A stretch of 64,000 nucleotides of DNA from CAVSWT01 sp963777515 (GCA_963777515.1 CAVZQU010000021.1:240052-304051); one strand, 5' to 3'; numbered from the stretch's first letter, positions 55,016 through 63,857 are shown. Numbers and translations are program-made. The notes: generated by a model not told the origin, from the sequence alone.

Positions 55016-55659
55016 TAGTTATTTTCATTTAACATTTCAGTGTCAAGAATTTTTTTTATTTCATTTAATTGAGAGGAAATCCTGGCATCAACGCTCCCGA
55101 TTTCAGATTCAACAATACATCCTCCAGAATCTACTCTTTCATCGGCTTCAAACGATATTTTTGAAAACGAATTATTGTTTAACAATCGTTCATTTTCTTT
55201 GCTGATTGAATCAACTTCATCCGGATTTAATTTTATAATTATTGAATTTGCACCGATTACCTTTTTAACAGCTTCACTTAATGATTTTTTAATTATACTT
55301 TCATTTTTTATTTCACGGCGAATAATTTTTTCACCGATGAAAAAAGAAAAATCCAGGACCTTTCCAGCAAATAAATTTTCATATTCTTTCATTTTTTCAT
55401 CCAGTCCAGCCATAAGATTATTCAACTCATCATATTTTTCATTTAACTTTTCTTCATATTTTCTACTTAATTCAGATTGTGCAAGATCATAACCCTGCTG
55501 GTATCCTTCATCAAATTTTTTCATTAGCTGTTCTTCAAACAGCTTTTGCTGAAGAACTATTTCACTTTCTTCCGGTTCAAAAGAGCCGTTATCAAATTGT
55601 TTATGCAATTTGAAATTGACGGAGCCGGAACGTGAGTTTATTAAAATTCTATCAGACAT
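55015..55659 (-). CDS. fliH: Flagellar assembly protein FliH
   Basis: 214 aa from ATG 55659 (MSDRILINSRSGSVNFKLHK), which overlaps the fliG stop by eight bases; an upstream TTG at 55680 is less likely. The N-terminal half is a coiled coil (FEEQLMKKFDEGYQQGYDLA) with the YDLAQSELSRKYEEKLNEKY repeat region, the C-terminal half a FliH/HrpE domain (FFIGEKIIRREIKNESIIKK, IIIKLNPDEVDSI). It is the peripheral stalk that tethers FliI to FliN. Confidence 0.9.
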   Translation of the reverse strand: MSDRILINSRSGSVNFKLHKQFDNGSFEPEESEIVLQQKLFEEQLMKKFDEGYQQGYDLAQSELSRKYEEKLNEKYDELNNLMAGLDEKMKEYENLFAGKVLDFSFFIGEKIIRREIKNESIIKKSLSEAVKKVIGANSIIIKLNPDEVDSISKENERLLNNNSFSKISFEADERVDSGGCIVESEIGSVDARISSQLNEIKKILDTEMLNENN

Positions 55660-56704
55660 AAATTTCAGTTGAGTTTGCACTAAGGTTTAAAGTTATTTCG
55701 CCGGTTTCTTCAAGATTCTTAATAGCATCGATAATCTTGGCCTGGGAGTCTTCAACATCTTTCAGTTTAACTTTGCCCATAAACTGTAATTCTTCTTTTA
55801 ACAGATCGGCTCCTCTTTCAGACATATTTTTAAATATTTTCTGTTTCAATCTTTCATCACAGACTTTTAATGATAGAGCAAGATCTTTTCTTTCAACTTC
55901 GCGAAGAATCTTTTGAATGTCTTTATCTTCTATATGAATTATGTCTTCAAACAAGAACATCAATCTTTTTACTTCTGTAGCAACATCGGTATCAACTCCG
56001 GAGAGACTATCTAAAATTTCTTTGCTCATAGTAACACTCATCTTATTAAGAATCGATGCCAGACTTTTGGTCCCGCCTAAAGCACTTAAAGTTTGTCCAA
56101 TACTTAATCCTGCAAGCTCATCAACGACTTTTTCAATTTGCTTTAAAGTTTGTGGAGAAACTTTTCCTAAAGTAGCTATCCTGTGAACTACATCAGTCCT
56201 AAGCGGCTCTTGAAGTTCTCTTAAAGCATCTGCAGTTTGAGAAGGAGTTAAGTGTGAAAGAATTAATGCTATAGTCTGCGGGTGCTCTTTATTTAAGAAA
56301 TTCATTAGCTGTGATGAATCTGCCTTTTTCAAAACTTCAAAGCCTTTTAAGGTTGTAAGAGTTTTCACTTTATCAATAATTTCCACAGCTTTTGGGGTTC
56401 CAAAACTTTTCTCTAAAAGAGCATGAGCATAATCAAGCCCGCCTTCAAGCATGTATTCTCTTGCAGTTACCATGTGATAAAATTCAAGTAGAACACCATC
56501 AACTTGTTGAGCTGATACATTTTTCACTTTGCTTATTTCTGCAGAAATCATTTCAAGCTCTGAATTATCTAAATATTTATAGACCTCAGACGCCGTGTCG
56601 ATTTTCAAAGCGATCATTAAAATTGCAGCTTTCTGCAGCCCTGATAACTGAGGAGACTGCTGCATCATTTGTTGTACTGTTCCTTGATTAGACTTCATCT
56701 TCAT
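55652..56704 (-). CDS. fliG: Flagellar motor switch protein FliG
   Basis: About 350 aa. Several in-frame ATGs lie inside the end of fliF (56716, 56704, 56698); 56704 is used. Typical segments: LSGLQKAAILMIALKIDTAS, HPQTIALILSHLTPSQTADA (EHPQTIALILSHL motif), VSPQTLKQIEKVVDELAGLS, GGTKSLASILNKMSVTMSKE and the torque helix MFLFEDIIHIEDKDIQKILR. The C-terminus ends ...LNLSANSTEIYV. FliG couples stator force to the rotor. Confidence 0.96.
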   Translation of the reverse strand: MKMKSNQGTVQQMMQQSPQLSGLQKAAILMIALKIDTASEVYKYLDNSELEMISAEISKVKNVSAQQVDGVLLEFYHMVTAREYMLEGGLDYAHALLEKSFGTPKAVEIIDKVKTLTTLKGFEVLKKADSSQLMNFLNKEHPQTIALILSHLTPSQTADALRELQEPLRTDVVHRIATLGKVSPQTLKQIEKVVDELAGLSIGQTLSALGGTKSLASILNKMSVTMSKEILDSLSGVDTDVATEVKRLMFLFEDIIHIEDKDIQKILREVERKDLALSLKVCDERLKQKIFKNMSERGADLLKEELQFMGKVKLKDVEDSQAKIIDAIKNLEETGEITLNLSANSTEIYV

Positions 56705-58283
56705 GCAACCATGCATTTATTAATTTTGCCGTATCTGTTGGGTTTTTAGATACGTAGTTAGTTATTTTTTCATGTTGAACTTTTTTAGAAACTGCTTCTT
56801 CGGACAATTCATCTTCCAGGTCCCCTACTTCTATCATTGGCGGTTTAGGCCTTTTAGGAAGTGATAATCCTGCTTTTGCAGTTCTGCCTGTTGTTATAAA
56901 ATTATCCTGATTATTTACTTCACCACCTTCAACCGAACCTATAATAATTCTTTCATTCTTAAGTTTGTTCATTAATCCTTTTAAGATGAATAGCGAAGCA
57001 CCAATAGCTAATATTGTTAAAAGTACATTTATCCATTTGTCAGGACTACTAAATATAGATGTCTCTTCCGGTTTAATATCTTCAATCGGCTTTGTTTCAA
57101 AAGGAATATTTACGATAGAAAATTGGTCTAATCTTTTCCCATCAAAACCAACTGCATTCTTTACAATGTTTTCAAGTTTGTTAAGCTGATCTTGTGATCT
57201 TGGTTCATATACCGTTTCTACTTTATCCCCTTTCTTAACTTCTTTTGGAGCATCATTAATTACGGCAGCAATACTCAATCTTTTTATATTTCCAACACCT
57301 TCTACAACTTTTTGAACCGTCTTATTTATCTCGTAATTAGTAGTATTGTTTTGACTTGTCTGCGAACTTGTGTCCCCGGTTTTGTTTCCACTATTCTCAG
57401 TTTTAATGGTTTGTTCGCTGACAGCAACTTGAGATTCAGGATCATACGTCTCCATAGTCTTTTGAACCTGGTCAAAATTCAAATCGGCATTAACCTGGAC
57501 CATCGCGTTGCCGTAACCTAAAACATTATCTAAAATATTCTGAGCTTTAGAAGTGATATAACTTTCTACAGATTGTTTAATCTCATATTGTTTAGAGCTT
57601 GCCGCGCCAAATAAATCATCAGAGGTTTCTTTGGAAAGAAGTCTTCCTCGTGTATCAATTAAAGTAACTTTATTTTGCTGCAATCCTTCAACACTACTTG
57701 AAACAAGATTTATAATAGCAGCAATATTTCCTTTTGTAATCGAATAATTATTTTGCAATTTAAGAACTACAGAAGCCGTGGGTTGTTTTTCTTCATCTTT
57801 AAAAACTGATTTCTGAGGCATTACAATGTGAACCCGAACTCCTTCAACACCTTCCTGTTCACCTATAGTTCTTGCAAGTTCACCTTCAAGAGCTCGTTTA
57901 TAATTCAGCTTTTGCATAAATTCGGACATACCCATTGTATTCTTATCAAATATTTCATAGCCCACTACACCTGAACTCGGAATGCCTTTTCCGGCTAATG
58001 ACAACCTGGTTTCATATACTTTTTCTTTTGGTACTTTGATGGTTCGTCCGTTGTTATCTATTTTGTATTGAATTTTTTCAGTGTTAAGTACATCAACAAC
58101 CTTTGAGGCATCTTCTTCAGAAAGGTTTGAATATAAAGTAGAAAAGTTTGGTTCATTTAAAAGAACAACCAGGGCTCCTATTAAAACCAAAGTTAAAATT
58201 AAGGCGGCGCTTAAAATTATTTTTCTTTGAAGTGTAAGACTATTAAAAGTGTTGACGATAGAACCGAAATTATTATTATCCAT
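56688..58283 (-). CDS. fliF: Flagellar MS-ring protein FliF
   Basis: 531 aa. Two TM helices flank the periplasmic region: ILSAALILTLVLIGALVVLL near the N-terminus and WINVLLTILAIGASLFILKG near residue 435. Ring-building motifs include NEPNFSTLYSNLSEEDASKV, IQYKIDNNGRTIKVPKEKVY, KALEGELARTIGE-type KRALEGELARTIGEQEGVEG, and VRVHIVMPQKSVFKDEEKQP. The C-terminal tail (TDTAKLINAWLHEDEV) binds FliG. It follows fliE by six bases. Confidence 0.96.
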   Translation of the reverse strand: MDNNNFGSIVNTFNSLTLQRKIILSAALILTLVLIGALVVLLNEPNFSTLYSNLSEEDASKVVDVLNTEKIQYKIDNNGRTIKVPKEKVYETRLSLAGKGIPSSGVVGYEIFDKNTMGMSEFMQKLNYKRALEGELARTIGEQEGVEGVRVHIVMPQKSVFKDEEKQPTASVVLKLQNNYSITKGNIAAIINLVSSSVEGLQQNKVTLIDTRGRLLSKETSDDLFGAASSKQYEIKQSVESYITSKAQNILDNVLGYGNAMVQVNADLNFDQVQKTMETYDPESQVAVSEQTIKTENSGNKTGDTSSQTSQNNTTNYEINKTVQKVVEGVGNIKRLSIAAVINDAPKEVKKGDKVETVYEPRSQDQLNKLENIVKNAVGFDGKRLDQFSIVNIPFETKPIEDIKPEETSIFSSPDKWINVLLTILAIGASLFILKGLMNKLKNERIIIGSVEGGEVNNQDNFITTGRTAKAGLSLPKRPKPPMIEVGDLEDELSEEAVSKKVQHEKITNYVSKNPTDTAKLINAWLHEDEV

Positions 58284-58289
58284 AGTTTT

Positions 58290-58583
58290 TTATGGTTCCA
58301 TTCTGATTAATTCTTTATACATATCTAAAGTTTTATTTCTTATTTGCATAAGAAGCTCCAAGCTGGTTTTTGCTTTTTCTCCAGCTATCATTACATCATG
58401 AATCTCAACATTATCGTCGCCTGTAACAAAGCTCTGAGTAATTTTATCAGCATCATTTTGTGTTTTATTTACTGAGCCAATAAAGTCACTTAAGATATTT
58501 TCAAACTTTGAATTACCCGGTTTCTCATTAGATTTTGGAGTAAGTATTTCGGGGAGTATATCATTAATTGGCTGTATCTTCAT
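58290..58583 (-). CDS. fliE: Flagellar hook-basal body adaptor FliE
   Basis: 97 aa. The C-terminal segment with HDVMIAGEKAKTSLELLMQI followed by RNKTLDMYKELIRMEP is the FliE signature; the N-terminus (FENILSDFIGSVNKTQNDAD) is also typical. It links the MS-ring to the rod. It starts one base after the 86-aa gene stop and six bases before fliF. Confidence 0.93.
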   Translation of the reverse strand: MKIQPINDILPEILTPKSNEKPGNSKFENILSDFIGSVNKTQNDADKITQSFVTGDDNVEIHDVMIAGEKAKTSLELLMQIRNKTLDMYKELIRMEP

Positions 58584-58584
58584 G

Positions 58585-58845
58585 TTATCCTCTCTTATTG
58601 AATAATGAACCGACTTTAACTCCGCTCATTTTTCCATTTTTAGAATAGAAATGATTTTCAATTTCCGTCTTATTGTTTGGATATAGATCAACAAAGAATT
58701 TTTTCTCTTCAGTAGTTATTTCTTTTTTAGCTTCGACATTGTTTGTATCCGGTAAACGAAATGCCTCGGTTGTTTTTGCCTGCTTCTGAACTCCTCTTGA
58801 AATTTGAGGGCCATAATTTCCAATACTATTAGTTGATATTCTCAT
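58585..58845 (-). CDS. Uncharacterised 86-aa protein between flgC and fliE
   Basis: Not recognised. It is soluble and polar, opening MRISTNSIGNYGPQISRGVQ and ending SKNGKMSGVKVGSLFNKRG. The opening resembles the N-terminus of FlgM- or FliE-size proteins only by composition. Single-base gaps to flgC and fliE on either side mean it is translated as part of the basal-body genes. A role as a small rod-associated or export factor is possible, but there is no direct evidence. Confidence 0.65.
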   Translation of the reverse strand: MRISTNSIGNYGPQISRGVQKQAKTTEAFRLPDTNNVEAKKEITTEEKKFFVDLYPNNKTEIENHFYSKNGKMSGVKVGSLFNKRG

Positions 58846-58846
58846 T

Positions 58847-59347
58847 CTATATCTCCATTGAATCTTTTGCTATTTGCTTTGAAGAATTTAACGCCGTAAG
58901 ATTTGCTTCGTAACTTCTTGAAGCTGCAATCATATCAACCATTTCTGTTATGATGTTTACATTTGACATTTGGACATAACCGTTCTCATCAGCATCCGGA
59001 CTATCCGGCATATAAACTATTTCACCTGCTGATTGATCAGTATTTTCATTTACGTTCATCTCTTCCTGAGAATCGCTAACTTGAAGTGGTGTACTTCCAG
59101 GGTTGGAAATGTGATCACTATTTGTAGTATTTAATCTTATTGTTGAGCCGGCAGCAATTAAATTATTTCCAAACTGTTCACCAGCTTGCTGAACTGATAA
59201 GAACTTTCTTTTATAAGGCTGGCCGTCTGCTGTACGGGTTGTATCAGCATTTGCGATGTTCTCTGCTATGAGATTCATTTTTTTTCTTTGAACACTTAAG
59301 CCTTGAGCGCTTATGTCAAAACCAGAAAAGTTTCCTCCTATTTTCAA
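58847..59347 (-). CDS. flgC: Proximal rod protein FlgC
   Basis: 166 aa. FSGFDISAQGLSVQRKKMNL and IAENIANADTTRTADGQPYK at the start, MPDSPDADENGYVQMSNVNI and ITEMVDMIAASRSYEANLTA at the end, give a confident FlgC. The insertion around residues 75-105 (SDHISNPGSTPLQVSDSQEE) is somewhat longer than in Salmonella. It overlaps flgB by four bases. Confidence 0.96.
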   Translation of the reverse strand: MKIGGNFSGFDISAQGLSVQRKKMNLIAENIANADTTRTADGQPYKRKFLSVQQAGEQFGNNLIAAGSTIRLNTTNSDHISNPGSTPLQVSDSQEEMNVNENTDQSAGEIVYMPDSPDADENGYVQMSNVNIITEMVDMIAASRSYEANLTALNSSKQIAKDSMEI

Positions 59348-59739
59348 CCGTTACCTCCGCCTCTTATTACTTCTTGAATTAATTTGAAATAATCTCCAAT
59401 CCGTCGCGAAGCAAACTTGAAGCTAAGCGAGTTTTCAGCCAGATCAGACATTTCTTTGTCAATATCTACATTATTAACACCCGAATAAATTTGTTCGTCA
59501 TCATCCTTAACAACATTGAATTCAGAATCTTGAATAAATTGTTGTGAACCAAAATGCTGCGGTTCGGTTGCTTTCATTTGGCTGGATAAATTTTCATTCA
59601 GAATGGCATTAAACTTAACGTCTTCTCTCTGGTATCCTTGGGTTCCAATATTGGAAATGTTTTTACTGATCACTTTGTTTTTTACAGAAGTGTAATCCAG
59701 TAAATTTTCCAGGAGCCTAATATTTGAAGATGTTGACAT
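59344..59739 (-). CDS. flgB: Proximal rod protein FlgB
   Basis: 131 aa. IRLLENLLDYTSVKNKVISK and NISNIGTQGYQREDVKFNAI at the start and NNVDIDKEMSDLAENSLSFK at the end are FlgB. It is the first gene of the flgB-flgE block. Its ATG is reached seven T residues after an AAGG that lies inside the 3' arm of a long hairpin (59742-59823), so its translation or its transcription may be controlled there. Confidence 0.95.
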   Translation of the reverse strand: MSTSSNIRLLENLLDYTSVKNKVISKNISNIGTQGYQREDVKFNAILNENLSSQMKATEPQHFGSQQFIQDSEFNVVKDDDEQIYSGVNNVDIDKEMSDLAENSLSFKFASRRIGDYFKLIQEVIRGGGNG

Positions 59740-59741
59740 AA

Positions 59742-59823
59742 AAAAACCTTGAATTTTTAACTGAAAGTTTCAAATGAGATGCCACCGGATAATTTTGAAA
59801 AATTTCAGCTATTCAAGGTTTTT
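59742..59823 (-). promoter_or_regulatory. Long hairpin ending in seven T residues against the flgB start
   Basis: On the minus strand, AAAAACCTTGAAT (59823-59811) is the exact reverse complement of ATTCAAGGTTTTT (59754-59742). Inside lies a second imperfect stem (CTGAAA...TTTCAG arms, extended by a TTTGAAA/TTTCAAA pairing) with an apical loop containing CCGGTGGCATCTC. The 3' arm carries the only plausible ribosome site (AAGG), and seven T residues follow it up to the ATG. It can be read as a terminator of the cheB-79aa transcript, an attenuator, or a ribosome-site-sequestering leader. Confidence 0.6.
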
Positions 59824-59862
59824 AGTCTATTTATATGGCTAAATATAAACAGTTGATAATTA

Positions 59863-60102
59863 TTAATCAGAATAGTCTAAGATGATTGATTTTGATTCTC
59901 CGCAGGTACATACAAACTTAATTTCTTTAATTGTATCTTTTTCATCTTTTTTAAGAATGACTTTTACACCGCTGTGATCATCTTCTTCAACGCTAATCTT
60001 TGTCTTTCCGTTTAAAGAAATATCATCTTTTTTGATTACACCGTTTTTTAATTTTCTTGCGGTAAATTCTTTTAGAATTGTTTCCTCATATATATTGCTC
60101 AT
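59863..60102 (-). CDS. Uncharacterised 79-aa protein with a CxC motif
   Basis: Not recognised. Soluble, Lys- and Asp-rich (SVEEDDHSGVKVILKKDEKD), with two cysteines in FVCTCGESKSIILDYSD near the C-terminus that could bind metal or respond to redox state. It overlaps cheB by 17 bases, so the two are coupled. No homologous domain comes to mind; chemotaxis context only. Confidence 0.6.
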   Translation of the reverse strand: MSNIYEETILKEFTARKLKNGVIKKDDISLNGKTKISVEEDDHSGVKVILKKDEKDTIKEIKFVCTCGESKSIILDYSD

Positions 60103-61165
60103 GTTTCACCATTTGATTAATTAATTCTGGAATTTTATCTATAGGGGCTTCAATATCGGAAAGCCCAGCTTCCGAAACTGCCCTGGGCATACCATAAACC
60201 ACACATGACTCTTCATCCTGTGTAATACAATAACCACCGAGCTTCTTTAATTCTTTAATACCTTCAAATCCGTCTTTTCCCATTCCTGTCATGATCACTC
60301 CTAATAAATGCTTGCCAAACATTTCAATTAAAGAAAGCATCATCACATTTACTGATGGCCTATGAAGTGTATTTGAAGGTTCATCACCTACAACAATTTT
60401 ACATTGTCCCGGCGCACCTGTTACGGTCATATGCTTTCCGCCAGGGGCTATGTATATAACACCATTTTTTACAATTTCGTTATTTTCAGCTTCTTTTACT
60501 TCAAGCCTGCACATTCCATTTAATCTATCAGCTAAAGATTTAGTAAACTTTGGTGGCATGTGCTGGACTATAAAAATCGGACAATCAATATGCCCGGATA
60601 ATTTTGGCAAAGCTTTTTGAAGTGCCATTGGCCCGCCGGTAGAAATCCCTATTCCAATTGCTTTATATGACAAATCTGAAATTGGATTTTTCTCAACCGA
60701 CTTAGGGCCGCTGTTACCATAATTCGAATGCTGTTTAACACTAATTAATCTTTTCCGATAAGAACGCTGCTTTAAAATTTCTCTGATCTTTTTTACTAAA
60801 TCTTCTTTAAAATTATTTATGTCTCCCCATAATGAAGGATCTTTGGGAATAAAATCAATTGCACCTAGCTCTAAAGCTTTCAAAGTGGCATCAGCGCCTT
60901 CAGTTGTTAATGCGCTTAACATTATAACAGGAACAGGGCATTCCTTCATTATTTTTCTGAGAGCTTCAATACCGTCAACATTAGGCATTTGTACATCAAG
61001 GGTAACTAAATCCGGTTTAACTTTTTTAATAACCTGATAAGCTTCCTCACCATCTTTTGCAGTAGCAACCACTTCAAAATCAGCTGCTGCATTTAAAGTA
61101 ATTGAAAGAAGCTTTCGCATCGTTGCAGAATCATCAACCACCACTATTTTAGTTTTATTTTGCAT
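60086..61165 (-). CDS. cheB: Chemotaxis methylesterase/glutamine deamidase CheB
   Basis: 359 aa. N-terminal receiver with KIVVVDDSATMRKLLSITLN and phospho-Asp57 in LVTLDVQMPNVDGIEALRKI; linker; C-terminal methylesterase with the Ser in IGIGISTGGPMALQKALPKL, the His in PIFIVQHMPPKFTKSLADRL and the Asp in GVIMTGMGKDGFEGIKELKK. It removes methyl groups from chemoreceptors for adaptation. It overlaps cheA by 11 bases. No CheR gene is in the window. Confidence 0.96.
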   Translation of the reverse strand: MQNKTKIVVVDDSATMRKLLSITLNAAADFEVVATAKDGEEAYQVIKKVKPDLVTLDVQMPNVDGIEALRKIMKECPVPVIMLSALTTEGADATLKALELGAIDFIPKDPSLWGDINNFKEDLVKKIREILKQRSYRKRLISVKQHSNYGNSGPKSVEKNPISDLSYKAIGIGISTGGPMALQKALPKLSGHIDCPIFIVQHMPPKFTKSLADRLNGMCRLEVKEAENNEIVKNGVIYIAPGGKHMTVTGAPGQCKIVVGDEPSNTLHRPSVNVMMLSLIEMFGKHLLGVIMTGMGKDGFEGIKELKKLGGYCITQDEESCVVYGMPRAVSEAGLSDIEAPIDKIPELINQMVKHEQYI

Positions 61166-63101
61166 TTTCCTTTGTGTACTTTGTTAATAATTCAGCAACG
61201 TCCAATATCATTACTACCGTGCCGTCCCCTAAAATCGTAGAACCGGCAATTCCCTTTATTGCTCCAAGGTAATTCCCTAACGATTTTATAACCACTTCTT
61301 TCTGCCCTATCAATTTATCTACCTTAATACCAAATCTTTTTTCGGCAATTCCAACAACAACAATATACTGCCAAACTCTGTCTACAACTTTATCTCTATG
61401 ATCGTAAAGAAGTTCGTTTATATCAACTACAGGTATTACATTATCTCTAAGCCTAATTACTTCATGCCCGTTTATCGTATTGATATTATCAGAATGAACC
61501 CTGACTGTTTCAATAACACTACTTAACGGAATAACTAAAGATTCGTCTTTTACTTTAACAATCATTCCCAAAATAATTGCAAGTGTAAGGGGAAGCTTAA
61601 TTATTAATTTTGTACCAGCTCCTTTTTCTGATTCTATATTAATTAACCCTCTAAGCTTGGTAACATTTGTCCTTACAACATCCATCCCGACTCCGCGGCC
61701 TGAAATATTTGTAACAACCTCTGCTGTCGAAAATCCAGGGAAAAAAATTAAATTAAAAATTTCCTGCTTGTTTAGCTCTTTTGCTTTTTCTGCAGAAATC
61801 AATCCCTTTGAAACTGCTTTTTCTTTTATTACTTCAGGGTCAATTCCTTTTCCATCATCTTCAATTATTATGGTAATATTATTGCCTTCGTGGTCTGCGG
61901 AAAGTTTAATCGTCCCCGTTGGATTTTTCCCGGCAGCAACTCTGTCTTCCGGCTTTTCAATTCCGTGATCAACTGAATTCCTAATTATGTGAACTAGAGG
62001 ATCGTTTATTTCTTCAATTAACGATTTATCCAATTCTGTCTCTTCACCCTCAATTACAAGCTCTACATTCTTGTTTGTACCCCTGGAAATATCACGAACT
62101 AAACGCGGGAACCGGTTGAATACTTTACCAATTTTAACCATCCTGGTTTTCATAACAATTGATTGAAGTTCATTTGTCATGTGATCTATAAGCTTAACTA
62201 CTTCAGATAAATCACGTGCATGATCGGTTCCTTCAAATTGTAGTGTAAATTCAGAATTTATTTGTGTAAGCCTATTTCTGCCAAGAACAAGTTCTGATGC
62301 AATGTTTAACAGCTCATCCAATCTTTCTATATCCACACGAATTGTAGAATCTTTATTAGAAAGATGTGGGTCTATAGTTCTTTGAGGAGTTTGCTGGACT
62401 TCTTTTGAGGATGTCTCTTTCGATTTTTCTACTTCTTTTTCTATTAATAAAACATCTTCTTTAACAGGTTCCTGTTTTATTTCAGTTTTTTTTATTTCTT
62501 TTAGTTTTTGTTCAGATTTTTTTCTTCTACTTTTAGCATTTGCTGATTTAGTAGCTGAGGATTTTTTAGTGGTTGAGACTTTTTTTGTTTTAGCTGGTTT
62601 CTTAGTTGCACCGGTTTTTTTAATATTTGATTTTTCCGGTTTTTTGGTTTCCTGTTTTGAATTCGAAGACATTAAACCTTTTTCAATTTTTTCAATAACA
62701 GCAACCAATCTGGTATGAGCGTCTTCAATTTCCACATCTTCGGTATGACTAGCTTCAATACAAAAGATAAGTTCTTTTAATTTGTCAAAAGCTACCAGTA
62801 TAACATCCATTATCTCTTCATTTAATGCTACTTCTTTTTTTCGTAGCTTGTTTAGAATGTCTTCACCTTTGTGCGTAATGGAAGTCAATTTATTAAGGGA
62901 TAAAAATCCGGCAGATCCTTTAATTGTATGGAATGAACGGAAAACCTGGTTTAAAAGTTCTGTATCGTCCGGCCGCTTTTCCATTTCAATAATATCAACA
63001 TCCAGACTTTCCAAAATTTCTTTTGATTCTATTAGAAAACTTTCAACGATCTCTTTCATATCGGGATCGTTAAGAATAGGATTTTGTGTTGAAGTACTCA
63101 T
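61155..63101 (-). CDS. cheA: Chemotaxis histidine kinase CheA
   Basis: 648 aa. HPt domain with the phospho-His58 in FRSFHTIKGSAGFLSLNKLT; a strongly basic Lys/Thr/Ser/Ala-rich linker at about 149-215 in place of a recognisable CheY-binding P2 domain; dimerisation helices (SELVLGRNRLTQINSEFTLQ); HATPase with N box DPLVHIIRNSVDHGIE and G boxes IEDDGKGIDPEVIKEKAVSK and GRGVGMDVVRTNVTKLRG; and a C-terminal CheW-like domain (VIPLSSVIETVRVHSDNINT). It starts four bases before the end of the CheZ-like gene. Confidence 0.96.
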   Translation of the reverse strand: MSTSTQNPILNDPDMKEIVESFLIESKEILESLDVDIIEMEKRPDDTELLNQVFRSFHTIKGSAGFLSLNKLTSITHKGEDILNKLRKKEVALNEEIMDVILVAFDKLKELIFCIEASHTEDVEIEDAHTRLVAVIEKIEKGLMSSNSKQETKKPEKSNIKKTGATKKPAKTKKVSTTKKSSATKSANAKSRRKKSEQKLKEIKKTEIKQEPVKEDVLLIEKEVEKSKETSSKEVQQTPQRTIDPHLSNKDSTIRVDIERLDELLNIASELVLGRNRLTQINSEFTLQFEGTDHARDLSEVVKLIDHMTNELQSIVMKTRMVKIGKVFNRFPRLVRDISRGTNKNVELVIEGEETELDKSLIEEINDPLVHIIRNSVDHGIEKPEDRVAAGKNPTGTIKLSADHEGNNITIIIEDDGKGIDPEVIKEKAVSKGLISAEKAKELNKQEIFNLIFFPGFSTAEVVTNISGRGVGMDVVRTNVTKLRGLINIESEKGAGTKLIIKLPLTLAIILGMIVKVKDESLVIPLSSVIETVRVHSDNINTINGHEVIRLRDNVIPVVDINELLYDHRDKVVDRVWQYIVVVGIAEKRFGIKVDKLIGQKEVVIKSLGNYLGAIKGIAGSTILGDGTVVMILDVAELLTKYTKENAK

Positions 63102-63857
63102 TTTAAAAACAATTTATCTATTTCTTCTTGTGATGTAAATTTATTTCCTTCGTTAATAAGATCGTCAACCATTTTCTGGTTGTCTTTTGATTTTGTGTAA
63201 GCTGCATCGGGATTAAAATGCGCTTCATCAGGAAACTCAAAATCATTGTCTTTCATTTCATGATTACTCACACCTTCAAATTCCACTACGATTGCAGCCA
63301 ATTTACCTTGCACCGATTCTATTAGATGATTAACAGCAGCTAATTGCTGTGTTGTGATATCCTGAACCTGCAGTGAAAGTGTAATGTTGTGGACATTTTC
63401 TCTTATCTTCTTTATAGATTCAAATAATTCAGCTAAAGAACTTTCTTTTACTTCTAGTTGATCCAGTTTATTAAATAAATTCTGAATTTCTTTATTCTCT
63501 TTTGATAATGATTTTATTTTTGATAAAATTGATATTCTCTCGTGATCATCAGCTAGAAGCTGGCTGATGCCAATTTCAATACCATGGGTATCATTAGAAA
63601 TAATATCTACAATATCCAGAATTTCAGTTGTTGCCATTTCAGTTGCGCTGGTAACATCATTTATTTGATTTGTCGCACGAGGCATTTTATAAGTACTCTC
63701 ATGAATAGACTTATTGATGTTTTCCAGCATTGGTATAGTATCCCGCATGAATTCAATAAGATTCTGAATTATCGGAATTAACCTTTGAGCATCTTTGAAA
63801 ACTGATATTTAAATTGTCAAGCTTTGAGTATAATGTATTAACATTTATTTTATTCAT
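63098..63857 (-). CDS. CheZ-like phosphatase, interrupted by one surplus base
   Basis: The main frame (from 63748) lacks its N-terminus; the other frame gives MNKINVNTLYSKLDNLNISF from ATG 63857, preceded by AAAGG, and joins KDAQRLIPIIQNLIEFMRDT when one base near 63797 is removed. The span is 760 nt (3n+1), restoring 252 aa. The long helical hairpin contains LSLQVQDITTQQLAAVNHLI, matching the CheZ active segment in which Asp and Gln are four residues apart (QDxTxQ). The C-terminus ends EEIDKLFLK, a CheY-binding-like tail. It should dephosphorylate CheY. It lies between cheY and cheA. Confidence 0.78.

Noticed and set aside
59824..59862. Sigma-28 promoter upstream of flgB
   Set aside because: GCCATATAA resembles the -10 GCCGATAA but lacks the conserved GAT and a clear -35 at the right spacing.
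62782..63138. 118-aa plus-strand open frame
   Set aside because: Shadow of the cheA HPt region; composition is the Ser/Ile/Phe pattern of an antisense frame.
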